A DNA stretch of 64,000 bases from Copromyces sp. CBS 386.78 (lineage: Eukaryota > Ascomycota > Sordariomycetes > Sordariales > Sordariaceae), in assembly GCA_030685235.1 (NCBI GenBank), contig MU839140.1, positions 62,001 through 126,000 on the forward strand, given 5' to 3'. The notes under the pieces are model-generated. The model was not told the origin of the DNA and made no database searches. It worked only from the letters and a program-made list of their open reading frames with translations. Every line of letters begins with the position of its first letter. Within the stretch, counting starts at the first letter, position 1. Below are positions 1-10,668 of this stretch, in pieces. The position numbers and the translations under genes are program-made.

Positions 1-114
1 GGAGATGTGGAGGCGGCGAGGGTGCCGGTTGTGGGCAGGATGGGGGAGAAGGAGTGGGAGGAGGGGAAGAGGAGGTTTTTGGGGGAGATTGACGAGGTTG
101 AGAAGCGGCTTTAG
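1..114 (+). CDS. 3' end of an unidentified protein (partial)
   Basis: The first 37 codons of the window are open in frame 1 and end at a TAG at 112-114. The encoded tail is charged and probably helical, ending in GEIDEVEKRL. Codons are G-rich at third positions, as in the 3' ends of other genes here. The gene starts before the window, so no function can be given. A short ATG ORF overlapping this stretch in another frame looks like a shadow. Confidence 0.55.
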   Translation, partial: GDVEAARVPVVGRMGEKEWEEGKRRFLGEIDEVEKRL

Positions 115-1597
115 TTACTATGGACAGGAAGGCAAAGAAAGCATTGAAGGAGGAGGTGGTTGGTATCGGCAGGTTAGTGAATATTATGTCTCTCAACACG
201 GGAGCAAAACAACCATAGAGGTAACGACCATCTACCCATCTACTTGTATCCACCTCGGTTCAACACCATACAACCCAACAGCAACATAAAATTCACACAC
301 ATCTACATGGGCATCTCCATCCCCGGCAGGTAGCCACCATTAGGCATTAACGGTGATATGGGTGAATTCCCAGTGCCGATTATATGGATATCGGAGGTGG
401 GATTTCCAAGCTTTTTGTCAGGTACTCAGGATCAGGATCAACGTGCTGTCCACTCTTGTATGGTGTCGTGTGAAATGGCGAGGAATGAAGGAGTGGGTGT
501 TATGCGTTTGGTCATCCAGGAGTGAAGATGAGTCTGGAATCTCTTGTTAGCCCGGTAACTGCATTGAGATGGTCTGGTGCGGGAGGTGAACTTGGCCGGA
601 TCGTGAGTGTGGTTGCTGGAGTCGTGGAGTTTGTGCAAGTATAAAGTGTCGGGTGAATGATGTCTAGAACGAAGAGTGCCAAGACGGACATAGGGAAAGG
701 AGCCTAGCCGTCCATGACAGAGAGGCAGACGCTGGTATATCTGTGAGTCGAGGACAAAGCCAACACTCGCCGCTGCTGCAGCTTCTCTCCGCCCTTGATT
801 TTGAAGCAGAATATTGAAACACGGAGCATTGATGCCGGTTTGTTAGAGGGACAGGGAGTGAGTTACAGAAGGACGGTGAAAATACTGTGTGGTGTTAAGG
901 CAGGAGGGAGATGGTGTATCAAAAGGCACGGGGAAAGACTTTGTTCAGACTGAGAATTCTAGCCATGGCTTTGGACGATTTTCATTTAGCTGCTTACCTA
1001 CCTATGGCCATTGGGTCTCAATTGTTGCCCAATATTCGTAACATGAAGTGGCCGGCGCCCATTTGTCTGATGCTATCCAATGTGATATCGTCGTTTGCAG
1101 CCACGAGCAAAGAGTGGTAGGCCTCGTGCATATACGATGTCAGCTTGAAACCAGTAAACAAGTGTTAAATAAACTGGGATCCCATTCAAGAGGTTAAGAT
1201 TCCCTTTCCTCGACATTGTCATCCCTTCAACATCTTCTGCTAGCTGGCAAGGGTTTTTCATCTCCACGCCGTGTTTGCCTGGCCCACAACGTGTGCAAAC
1301 GTCCTTCATTCTTTGTATGACTGTCTCTCAAACGGATGATTGCCTCCTAAAACCCTCAAAGTGTTTGCAGCTTCTGCCGACTGTTTTCTGTTGGCCTGAC
1401 TCACCAAGAACAGATCAAACGCTGGAGGATCTCCACCCTTCTTCTTCCCACACACGCAACCTCACTTCTTCTCCTGCCCCCTCCTCCGCCGCAGCAACAC
1501 CTTCTACCTCTCACCGTCCACTCGCCGCACTCAGCGATAACTCTCACCACATACGCGCGCAACTGCCTCATCGAAGAAAGCATCTAGGAACCGCATC
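115..1597. other. Intergenic region, no gene seen
   Basis: About 1.5 kb between the partial gene and the RNA exonuclease start. Only short ORFs without recognisable motifs occur on either strand. The last 250 bp are pyrimidine-rich with CA/CT runs, as expected for a fungal promoter and 5' leader of the downstream gene. No RNA gene, repeat array or inverted-repeat element was seen. Confidence 0.5.
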
Positions 1598-3339
1598 ATG
1601 GCTTCCCGGCAACACAACTCCCAAATTACTCAGCCCATGGGCAAAGCGGCAATGGGCCGTCAAGTCGCCGAGCCCATCGTCGCCTCTGAGGAGTACATGC
1701 GGTATCTGACCAAGCTGATCCCAACAACAACCGAACTCGTCAAGGCTGGATTCATCATGGCCCCTCTCACGAAGCAGGAGCTTCAGGCCAAGGTCAAATG
1801 CAAGAAATGCATGAAGAAATGTGAGTGTCTCACTTATCTTCACACGTAAAGGTTACCTTATCGGTGAACCCGTTGCTGACTTTTCGTTCACTACCTCTAG
1901 GCACGAAACCCGATCGCCCACCTAGAACCTCTTCTTACGTCGGCGAGGGCTCCGGTTCCGGCAACTTGACGAACGGATCTGGAAAACAGGCAGAGACCAG
2001 CGGCACGAACAACATGAAGCAAGGCCAACCCAAGAATAAGATGCATTGCAAGTTTCACCCAGGACGGGTTAACAACAAGGTAAGTCGGCCCAATATCGCC
2101 CCCACCCCCCTCTCTCATCACGCCTCCAGGAAGGGCACGTATCACAATAAAAACATTCCCACTAACATCTCGCTACACTAGACCTGGACCTGCTGCAAAA
2201 CTCACGTCTCCCACCCCCCCTGCTCCGGCGCCCCAACTCACACACCCACCGCGTACGCCCCAGGCGCTCTCGAAAGCCGCTGGCTTTTCGTTCCCACTCC
2301 CACTCCCCATTCCCATTCCCCCCCTTCTCACTCCATGTCCCCCAAGTCCCCCAAGTCCCCCAAGTCCTCCAAGTCCAAGTCCAACCCTCACCCCCAATCC
2401 CAATCCCAATCCCAATCCCAATCCCAATCCCAGTCCCAGTCTCAGCCTCAGTCCCAATCCCACTCCCAACCCCACCCCCGCCCCCACCTCGCAGTATCCA
2501 TAGACTGCGAAATGGGCACCTCGACAGACCTCGAACGCGAACTCATCCGTTTATCGCTGATCGACTACTTCACGGGCCAAGTTTTAATCGACAGTCTCGT
2601 CCGCCCTTCCGTGGCGATGCAGCACATGAACACGCGATACTCGGGCGTCACGCGGCAGGACCTGGCCGCCGCGGTGCGCAGCGGGACGTGTATCTTGGGA
2701 GGACTTGAGGAGGCGCGCAAGCAGGTGTGGAGGTTTGTGGGGCCGGAGACGGTTGTGGTGGGACATGGGGTGAAGAACGATTTGGGGTGTTTGAGGTGGA
2801 TTCATGGGCGGTGTGTGGATAGTTTGCTTGTTGAGGGGGGGGTGAGGAAAGTATTGAGAGAGAGGGAGGAGGAGGAGATGGAGGAGGAGGAGAGGGGAAA
2901 GAGGGGTTTGACAGAGGGGATGAGTATGGCGGGGGGTGGGAGTGGGAGTGCTGGTGGGAGTGCTGGTTTGGAGGTGGAGATGGGGAAGGGGCAGGAGAAG
3001 GGGAAGGAGAAGGAGGATACCTCTACCATCAAAATTGAGGAAAAAAAAGAGGAGAAGGAGAAGAGGCAGAGAAGACCGGAGGGTGGGATGTCGTTGAAGG
3101 CGTTGGCGAAGAAGAAACTGGGAAGAGTGATTCAGGATGGTGGGAACAAGGGACATGATAGTGTTGAGGACGCGGTTGCTGCGAGGGATTTGATTCATCT
3201 TCATGTTTTGGGGATGATGGAGAGGGATAAGGAGGAGAGGGAGGCCGAGAAGGAGGCCGAGAAGGAGACCAAGAAGGAGACCAAGAAGGAGACCAAGAAG
3301 AAGACAAAGGCAAAGGCCGAGGTTGCTTCCCCCCCTTAG
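1598..3339 (+). CDS. DEDDh-family 3'-5' RNA exonuclease (REXO1/Rex3-like)
   Basis: Three exons, 1598-1820, 1901-2079 and 2182-3339, give 519 aa; both introns have good donors (GTGAGT, GTAAGT). The C-terminal half has the three exonuclease motifs. Exo I is SIDCEMG with D242 and E244, Exo II is GHGVKNDLGCL with D334, and Exo III is HDSVEDAVAARDL with H459 and D464, the DEDDh spacing. Such enzymes trim 3' ends of structured RNAs (rRNA, tRNA, RNase MRP RNA) in the nucleus. Upstream lies a Cys/His segment (CKFHPGR...WTCC, crossing intron 2), probably zinc-binding as in fungal Rex3-like proteins. Odd features are a QS-dipeptide linker from a CCCAAT-type repeat at about 2390-2460 and a long Glu/Lys-rich insertion between Exo II and Exo III. 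The exact orthologue is not resolved. Confidence 0.85.
2392..2465 (+). repeat. Hexanucleotide repeat (CCCAAT-type) coding for QS dipeptides
   Basis: About a dozen near-perfect copies of a 6-bp unit lie in frame inside the exonuclease gene and encode a run of Gln-Ser pairs just before the catalytic domain. The unit length is a multiple of three, so length changes would not break the frame. Confidence 0.8.
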
Positions 3340-3612
3340 GCACTCCCAGAGGGTGCCATGGTCGCGGAGATTGGCACTGTATTTACCGCTTTCTGATGAG
3401 TGGAAGTCGTTGAGTCACAGTCAATGAATGGCTCTTCTTTGACTATATTTTTATGTACCTGTAATATTATAACAGGAAACCACACATAATACCCAATGCC
3501 CGGTGGAGATGCTGTGAAACCCATGCTTCTAATTCCAAGGTACCTATGCTGAGCTCCTTCCGTCATGTCCCCGTCTTTGTCTTGGCTGCCCAAACGCGTC
3601 GTTGCTCCCTTT

Positions 3613-4968
3613 TTAATGCATCGTGCCAATATGCCTCTTCATAAAATCCGTCCGAGGAGTCTTGTATCCGCACTTCCCGTACGGGCAAGAAATATCTTTG
3701 CTGAGTTCCCAGCCCGCAAGATCCAACTCCACATCACGGTCACGATGTCTGCCGTCAACGTGTCGCTGCATATCCCTTTTGGTCTTGGCTGTATGGGCGC
3801 AGTCAAAGATGGGGCATCGAATAGGCGGGCGGTTGGAAGCTGAAAGACCGGTGGTGCTTCTATGGAGGCGAGGAATGTCAGTTCGCCTTCATTGCGTGGA
3901 CGACTGTGGTGCACTGGGTTTGTTGGTGATGTTTTGGGTGATGTGAAGCGCGCTTACCCAGAGACGGTACTGGTACTCGGAGTTTGAGCTGGACTCGGAG
4001 ATGGAGCACTGAGGTTTGCTGATGGTCCTGAGGTTGCGGTGCCTCTGCTGCTGTTGCCAAAAGAGGAGGAGTCGGTCTTGAGAGAACTAGTCATCTGACA
4101 TGGACCGGAGGGGGTGGCCGTGGGCATGCCGCTCATTTGGACGTCGTCGACCATGCCCATCTGGCCCTCGGACGGCCTGGAGCCATTTGCAAAGTTGCTG
4201 TTGCCAACCCCTAAGGAAGTGTTCCATTCATGTTCTGTCGTGAAGTTGCTGGAATCGATAGGGGGGAAAGGATAGTTGTCCGAAAGGCCGGTAGCAGCAG
4301 AGCGGTCTGCCTGGGGGGGGTTTCCATAGGAAAAGAAGGAAGCCAAATTGGCAGGGTTCTGCAACAAGGTTAGATTATAGTCCCCCGATTGTTGCACAAG
4401 AGATGGTACTCACTGATCCCGAGCCATGATGTGCGTCGCCATATCCCGCACCAGCTGTGGCGGGTGGCCGGCTTGTTGGGAGGGCAGGCGAGGTATTCGA
4501 ACTTCGTGATTCGAGATAGTTGATATAGCCACGGAGTTCTGCGGCCCTCTGAAGATGGTGGGCTTCGAGTGCGCGGGCTTCCTGAAGAGAGTGGATGCGG
4601 CCCGTGTCATCGAAGGCGTTCTCGAGGTCAATTGCGAAGCTTCCACTTTGCGAGCGGGCCAGGTCATTGGCCGAGGAGTCGATTGGGTAGCCCTATGTTA
4701 AGGTTAGTGGACGGAACGCTTGCAGCTAAACGTTGGTTCATCTCACAAGGTCATGCAGGTACGCATCCGAACGGCTGCTTTGGCCCTGCACCTGACTGAT
4801 TATGCTCCGGGATGGATTTCCAGATGAAGCTGATGAGGTTGTAACCCACGAAGCCCCCAATGGTGGAACAGAAGCAGTGCCGGTAGTGTGTTGTTCATCT
4901 GTTTGGAAAGGGCTTGAGGCAAACCCATCTGGAGTGAGGCTGTACGGGGAATGAACGTGACCTGACAT
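3613..4968 (-). CDS. C2H2 zinc-finger protein, two C-terminal fingers
   Basis: Four exons on the minus strand: 4747-4968, 4414-4692, 3958-4358 and 3613-3859, giving 382 aa. All junctions are in phase. The last intron (3860-3957) is easily missed because reading through it gives a stop directly after exon 3. It has donor GTAAGC and branch CTGAC. Exon 4 then encodes two fingers: C316, C321, H334, H339 and C359, C364, H377, H382, the last His being the final residue. The first 300 residues are Ser/Gly/Pro-rich and disordered-looking except for a short helical stretch around residues 95-125. A nuclear DNA- or RNA-binding role is likely from the fingers; the target is unknown. It converges with the exonuclease with 273 bp between stops. 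Confidence 0.8.
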
Positions 4969-6146
4969 TATACCCACTCTGGTATTATGCTACAAGGTGG
5001 AGTGATGGTGACTACGGACGACATGTTTGGCAGCAATTCGATAGGGCTGTACGTATATATAGGTAGGCACTGGTCAAGTTCTCGCTGAGATGCTCTGTCC
5101 TGCATGTCGGGGGGATGAAAGTAATCCGAGGGGGAGGACATTGAAGTTATTATATAGGCACTACGATGGAAGCCAAGGCCTCCAGGGCCTCACGCCGAAC
5201 TTGGGCCCGGGCGCTAACGTTGTTGGGACGTCCGACGATGGCCTCAGGGAGACAGGGTGAAACGGGACAGCCGTGAGGCCCTCCATGGAAGCGCAAACCG
5301 TCGGGCCCGATGATTCGCAGTGTGAGCGTGTCGCAAGGTCATTCGAGCGGGTTGGTCCGCTGAACCGCTTCGGGCCCCTTCACCGCCTTTGGTTGGCCCC
5401 TTGAGGCCTCAGCCACTCATGGCCTCAGAGCCCAGGGGTGCAATCGGTGTTTCAGATTTTCGATTGAAGATGGGAGACGATCATGGCCCGGTCGAGAGGT
5501 TCGATGAAGTCGGGATGCTTGCCAACCAGCGCGTGGTGTGCCGTAACGGCTATGTCGCCGAAGAAAGCAGCCGGCTTAGATGGCGGACTAACATGGCGGA
5601 ATTGGCTTCCTGCTGGTTATTGCGACTGGTACTGTTAGAAAGTTAGCAGCTTTCCGCGCAGAAACAAGCCCGGCTCCCGTCTTCCCTTGGCAACCTCAAT
5701 GGCCGGCCTTCTTCCGTTCCCAAGCTCAAGCGCCCTGTCGGACGCTGCAACTTTCCAACTTCTTGGCAATTGGACCTTCGAAACGACAAAGTTTCATTCG
5801 GTATCTCTACTGAATGACCGCAGTTACCGTGTATAGCGATTGTGGATTCGATATCAGTGAAACCATCAAGATAATACTGCTTCTGATGGTATAATCGGGT
5901 TTCTTGCTCTTCATCTTTCATGTTGACGGCCTGGGGTCAACTCAATTCGGCAAGTTGCAAACAGCGCGACTGAATGACAAAGAGGCCTTGAGCATGGGAA
6001 AGGTTGCATGACATGGCGAGATATTTAAGCTGAATGCCTCTGAACAATTCGATAGTCAATGAAATGACTGCAGCAATGAATGAATCGCAGAAAGATGTAA
6101 TGAGAACCCAAGTTGACGTCGATATCCGCCGTTGTTATGTGGTGAG
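4969..6146. other. Intergenic region upstream of the zinc-finger gene
   Basis: About 1.2 kb up to the left end of the hAT-like element. It contains GC-rich stretches around 5160-5500 and several short ORFs without motifs. This is the presumed promoter and 5' leader of the minus-strand zinc-finger gene. Nothing else was recognised. Confidence 0.4.
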
Positions 6147-6645
6147 CAGGGCTTCACATAAATCAAATCAATTCAAATCTGAGGTCTGATTTAGTTTATT
6201 AGCGATATTTCGAGTCATGATTTACATACGTTGTTGAGGGGTCATTTGATTTGCTTTACATACCTACCTTAGATTTGCGACAAGGGCGGGGGATGCAATG
6301 AGGAGAAATTGACTGTTTGATTGGTCTAAGGAAGAAAAGGGAAAACCCCCAAGGTCTGCCAGTCCTCCAGCTAAATACCCGGAAGTCGAAGAAGAAGAAG
6401 AAGGTGGGGGACGAATCCACCAGTCTCAGACCTTTACACCCGACCGTCTACAGCAAAAATCACAGCACATACATCGGAGAAGCAGGTCACTACAAAAATC
6501 TTAACCCTCTGACGAATCAAATACGCAAATCAAACAAAACAAATCACGGCCCAGATTTGACTTGATCCAGCACTCGATTTGATTTACTAGGACCCGGTCT
6601 GATTTGCTTTGCTTTTATATACGGTTTGATTTATGTAAAGCCCTG
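6147..6645. mobile_element. hAT-like MITE with 8-bp target-site duplication
   Basis: A 499-bp non-coding element bounded by terminal inverted repeats. The left end reads CAGGGCTTCACATAAATC and the right end, reverse-complemented, CAGGGCTTTACATAAATC; they match over about 21 bp with one mismatch. It is flanked by identical 8-mers GTGGTGAG at 6139-6146 and 6646-6653. An 8-bp duplication plus CAGGG-type ends is the hallmark of hAT transposons. The interior is AT-rich with many scattered AAATCAAA / TCTGATTT motifs in both orientations near the ends, like hAT subterminal repeats, and no transposase ORF. It would be moved in trans by a full-length relative. Confidence 0.75.
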
Positions 6646-6723
6646 GTGGTGAGTGCAAGTGTGAACCTGCCAAGACCCCCACCCCCACATAAACTCTAAA
6701 GCAACACGCATCTCCAACAAGAA

Positions 6724-6795
6724 GCGCCAATGGTCTAACGGCTAGGATTCATCCCTTCCAAGGATGAGGTGGGGGTTCGATTCCCTCTTGGCGCA
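6724..6795 (+). tRNA. tRNA-Gly (anticodon TCC)
   Basis: A 72-nt cloverleaf. The acceptor stem GCGCCAA pairs with TTGGCGC, followed by discriminator A. The anticodon stem CATCC/GGATG encloses loop CTTCCAA, so the anticodon is TCC. The T arm contains GGTTCGATTCC (B box). A run of T begins 2-3 nt after the 3' end, a pol III terminator. No intron. It lies about 80 bp to the right of the hAT-like MITE. Confidence 0.92.
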
Positions 6796-7546
6796 ACTTT
6801 TTTACTTCTTTTTTTCGACCTTGAAACTTGATCATCTTGTTTTCGGCATCACTGCGTAATGTTCCGTGTTTTTTTGTCCTCAAGTTCTTTTTTTTTGGTG
6901 GTGTGAAAGGTTGTTTGTTGTATTTGGTTTGGCTTGCCAGGGTCCATGCACACACAACACCATGCCAAGACTGGTTGGTGATGCTCGCCAACCGAACCGC
7001 ACTATAATATAAAACCATCAGTTTTGCCATTTTTGGATACCTATGCGCCAAGAATTATCACACGGCTAGAGAACAGAACGGCAATCTGACCGGCATAACC
7101 AACTTTGAGGCCTTGTATGTACCAGGTACCTCTAATAAGATTATCCAAGAACTAATAGCATCAAGCAGAATATCCCAGAAACAAGTACAGTCCCATTCCG
7201 CATAATAAACATCATACAAAGAAGATCGCAGCCCAACTCCTGTGCGCGTTCCATTGCCCCTGGCTCAGCTCCTTGCGCCGCCTGCTCATACACCGCGCAT
7301 CCAACACCACTGCTCCTCTACGGCTGAAACAGTCGCAGAAGATCACCCGAAACCGACGACAAGCATACAATAAAACACTTAAAAGTCCTGGCCCGGACAG
7401 CTCAGCGACAACATAAATATGCAAGCACGTGAGAAGAATCCCAACCCGCCTCTACCGCAAAGGGCGTGAGGGCGCAGCGGCACGACCACAACCACCGCAA
7501 TAAACGCGCCCATCCTCATCAACAGCCAGCCCCTAGGCGGCCTGGA
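6796..7546. other. Intergenic region with pol III terminator T-runs
   Basis: Several T-runs at 6798-6900 follow the tRNA and probably terminate pol III transcription. The remainder is the 3' flank of the minus-strand gene ending at 7547. No coding sequence was recognised; short antisense ORFs lack motifs. Confidence 0.4.
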
Positions 7547-9237
7547 TCAAACAGCGAACCTAACAACCCTCCATCCCCTAGGGTACTTGTTCCCTTCCCT
7601 ATCGACACCACCACCGACTGCAGGGAGCCAAGGCGGATTCGCATACGAAGCCTGCGAAGGCGGGGAGTAGCTAACCGAGTGCCGCCTCCGAGGGCCTTGA
7701 TCGGTCCTCGTCCTGGGTTCATAAGCGTCCAAGTCATGTGCAGCACGTGGGCTGTGTGGGCTGTGTGGGCTGCGGGGGTGCATGTCCCAATGTGTGCTTG
7801 GGGCCGGGATGTTGGGGCTGGGGATGTTCCAATCGGTTAGGCGATCATCGTGCCTGTCGTGATGATGCTGGCGGTGATGATGGCGGTCGTGGCGGTTGTC
7901 GTCGGGGTGAGAATCGCGGTTACGGTGGAACTGCGTCTCTTTCGAACAAGATGGCCGAGATCGCGGCCAGTCATATGCGTATTCGTACTCGCGGTGGTCG
8001 CGGTGGCCATGATGATCGCGACCGCGAGCCCTGCCCCTTTCTTTCCGCCCATGGTCGCGGGGGCCGTACTCATACTCATCATCATCGGCGTAGTGCCTCG
8101 GGGCGGGAATCTCGTGGAGGATTTCTTCGAACCGAACCCGCGGCTGATGCGCTTGTTCGAGCTCCTTCGGCGGGCGAGCGGGGACCGTGGAAATAGGAAC
8201 GGCTTGGGGAGCGGGCTGCTGCTCGGGCGGGAGTTGCCCATCCTCATAAGGAGGAGGGGCGCTCTCCGTAGGCGAAGGGGGGTTGTTGAACCCCGAGCCT
8301 GCTGCAGGCAAGGTAGGCCCGGAGACATGGTGGCGCCACGTCTCCCACTCTCGTCTATGCTGTCCTGTCTGCTGTTCCTGCCTCCTTGCAGCTCTTTCCT
8401 CTTTTTCCTTCCGCTCTCTCTCTTCTCTGTCCCAAACGGTTCTTAATTCTGTCTGGTATCCCCTGATGACACCCATCAGCTCCTTCACAAGCTCCTCGTA
8501 GTCCTTGCCTTGTCTCTCGAGGCGAGCGATCTTATCGAGCAAAGGCTGGATTTGTTCCTCTTTGAAGGTGGCATAGGAAGCTAGGATGGCTTGTTGGAGG
8601 TAGGGGTCATAATCGGCAGTGTATTCTTGCTGGAGGTGCTCGAGGGCGGACCAGATAAGGGCAAGCTCGTTGGTGATCCATTGTTGGAGGTCAGGGTTAT
8701 CAGTTTGGGGCTCGAACTGGGTCGAATGATTGGAAGCTGGCTGGTACCCGGGTGTTGGTTGATGGGTTTGATAGCCGCTGAGTGTGGATTGGAGGTCAGG
8801 CCATTGAGCCCAGGAGACATGTTTGAGGTCGTCGTTGCTGTGATGGAAGGATTAGTTAGTGAGATGTGACAGGGAGGATCGTGGCATGCAGCTTACCCCT
8901 CAGCCTCCGAGTCATCTTGAAAGAGCTCGTAGCGGTACTCGTACTCTTTACGGACCTTCTTTTCTCTGTCTCCATGGCGTCTGGAGGGCTTTCGGTGGAT
9001 CTCTACCGTCTCGTGCACATGGTGTTCTTTCCTAGGCCTCGACTCCCTCGAAGTTCTCTCTACGGAGCGGGCTCTGGAACGGCGGCGATGGCTTGGTTGG
9101 CGCACACTATCACCAGTCAGTTTCTGACAAATAGTAGACTTGACTGCTAGGACAAGCACTCACACATAGTACTCGCTCTCGTAAGAGTTTTGGCCCTTGA
9201 TTTCACGAAAAATCTTGGAAATATAACTAGGTGCCAT
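7547..9237 (-). CDS. Hypothetical highly charged, His/Arg/Asp-rich protein
   Basis: Three exons, 9164-9237, 8897-9106 and 7547-8837, give 524 aa. Donors are GTGAGT and GTAAGC, and all phases fit. The N-terminus is MAPSYISKIFREIKG. Residues 25-95 are Arg/Glu-rich and basic. The middle (roughly 130-240) is predicted helical with a likely coiled coil (Gln, Leu, Glu and Lys heptads ending in an RERKEKEERAARR-like tract). The C-terminal half is low complexity, rich in Pro, His, Asp and Arg, with RDH/HRH/DRH runs. No catalytic motif or known domain was seen. The coiled coil and disorder suggest a scaffold or nucleic-acid-associated protein, but that is a guess. Confidence 0.75.
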
Positions 9238-10668
9238 GATTCGTAAAGCTTCAAGTGACAGAGTGTATTGATTGGAGATTGGAACTAAGGGAGAGGATGA
9301 CGAGCAGACAGATCTAACGCCATGTTGAACACATCATATATAAAAACAAGCTTCCGCAATGAGAGCTCCCAACAACACTCCAAGCTTTTCCTAGTTCGTT
9401 GCTTCAACAAAGGAATGCTAGCACCAACATGAACTTCCATGTTAGCAAGCTGTGGGGAGGACAAAAGCGCTGGCCTTTGACTTTGATCATGGAGCGACGG
9501 GATGGATGTTGGCTGGACAAAGCGTTGGGCGTACACCACATTTTCGGACAAAGGAGCTCTGATAGCTTTAGGGAGGGCTGCGCCGAGCTCTAGACATACT
9601 TGTGTTAGAGCTTGTTAAAGTGCAGAATAATGAATGACGAAAATCGATTTCTGTTAACGGAGGTGTTGGGCTTTAACAAGCCTTGTTGGTTCATGCAGGT
9701 CACCGAGGGAGGCTCTTTGATGGATATTTGCATCCATTGTCCCTTGTCTTGTTGGCGGCCATGCTTGCCGGTTCCGCGCCCTTTGGAACTGTTTCGCACT
9801 GGTGAGGTGCCAAAGTGAGGTGAATGTCTTGATTGGTGACCATGTGGCAGAAATGGTGAAAGCTTCTCAACCAGGTCGGTGGGATCGGCAAACATTATAA
9901 AAGGAAGGAGTCTCCAAGTTGTCTTGATGAGCGATGTTCTTCACCTCGGTGAGGGTCATGCTGGGCCGGTCACCGTGCGAGTGTTGGCACTGGGTGCGGG
10001 TGTTTGGGCGCACTCAGTGCAGTGCATCCAACACCAACTTGGAAGGTGGCGCGCACTGACAAAAACTACTGAATATCCGGGTTTTGCAGTGATATTAATT
10101 TGGTGGTGTTGGCATGCTGTTGCGTGTCGATGCACACATGAGATGATGTTGTTAATAAAGGTGAAGTCGAAGTGGAAATTCTTCTGCGGGTGACAAGATT
10201 CCACTGCAGATTGTAATTTACATTGTGTGACGCTGGTAACCCCGCGCGTCCCGTGGTCCTTATCGGCTCTCCTTATCAATAACTGACAGCCACACCAACA
10301 TCCACTTCTAAACCCCAACCAGCTGGGGCTGCTGCCGACTGGCCGCTGTAAGGCTGAGATGGGGGCATCAGTCGGGGTCTGTGGCTGAAAGTTTCGCCGC
10401 TTGAAATGCAATGTACGAGCCATATTTACCGCCGAGAACATAAAAAAGATCCCTGTCCAATTTCTCCGTTTGTCACAAATTCTCCGTTTGTCACAAATTC
10501 TAGACTCATCAACCTCACGGTCATATTCATCTTCAACAACAGGGGACCATCAACTTTCCTTGGTCCACTTAGTATATACGCATAATCTACCCTGAAGCTT
10601 TCAAAGCCCAATTGAAACATCTCAGTTCAGCAAAGAACCGACAAGGCCAGGCATCCAGTTCCTTGGCC
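9238..10668. other. Divergent promoter region
   Basis: About 1.4 kb between the minus-strand charged protein and the plus-strand F-box gene, so it should hold both promoters. Only short ORFs without motifs are present. A small 11-bp inverted repeat is listed separately. Two exact copies of TCCGTTTGTCACAAATTC lie near 10466-10500, about 170 bp upstream of the F-box start. Confidence 0.4.
9610..9681. repeat. 11-bp inverted repeat
   Basis: GCTTGTTAAAG at 9610-9620 is repeated as its exact reverse complement CTTTAACAAGC at 9671-9681, separated by 50 bp. No target-site duplication was found around it. It could be a palindromic regulatory site or chance. Confidence 0.35.
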
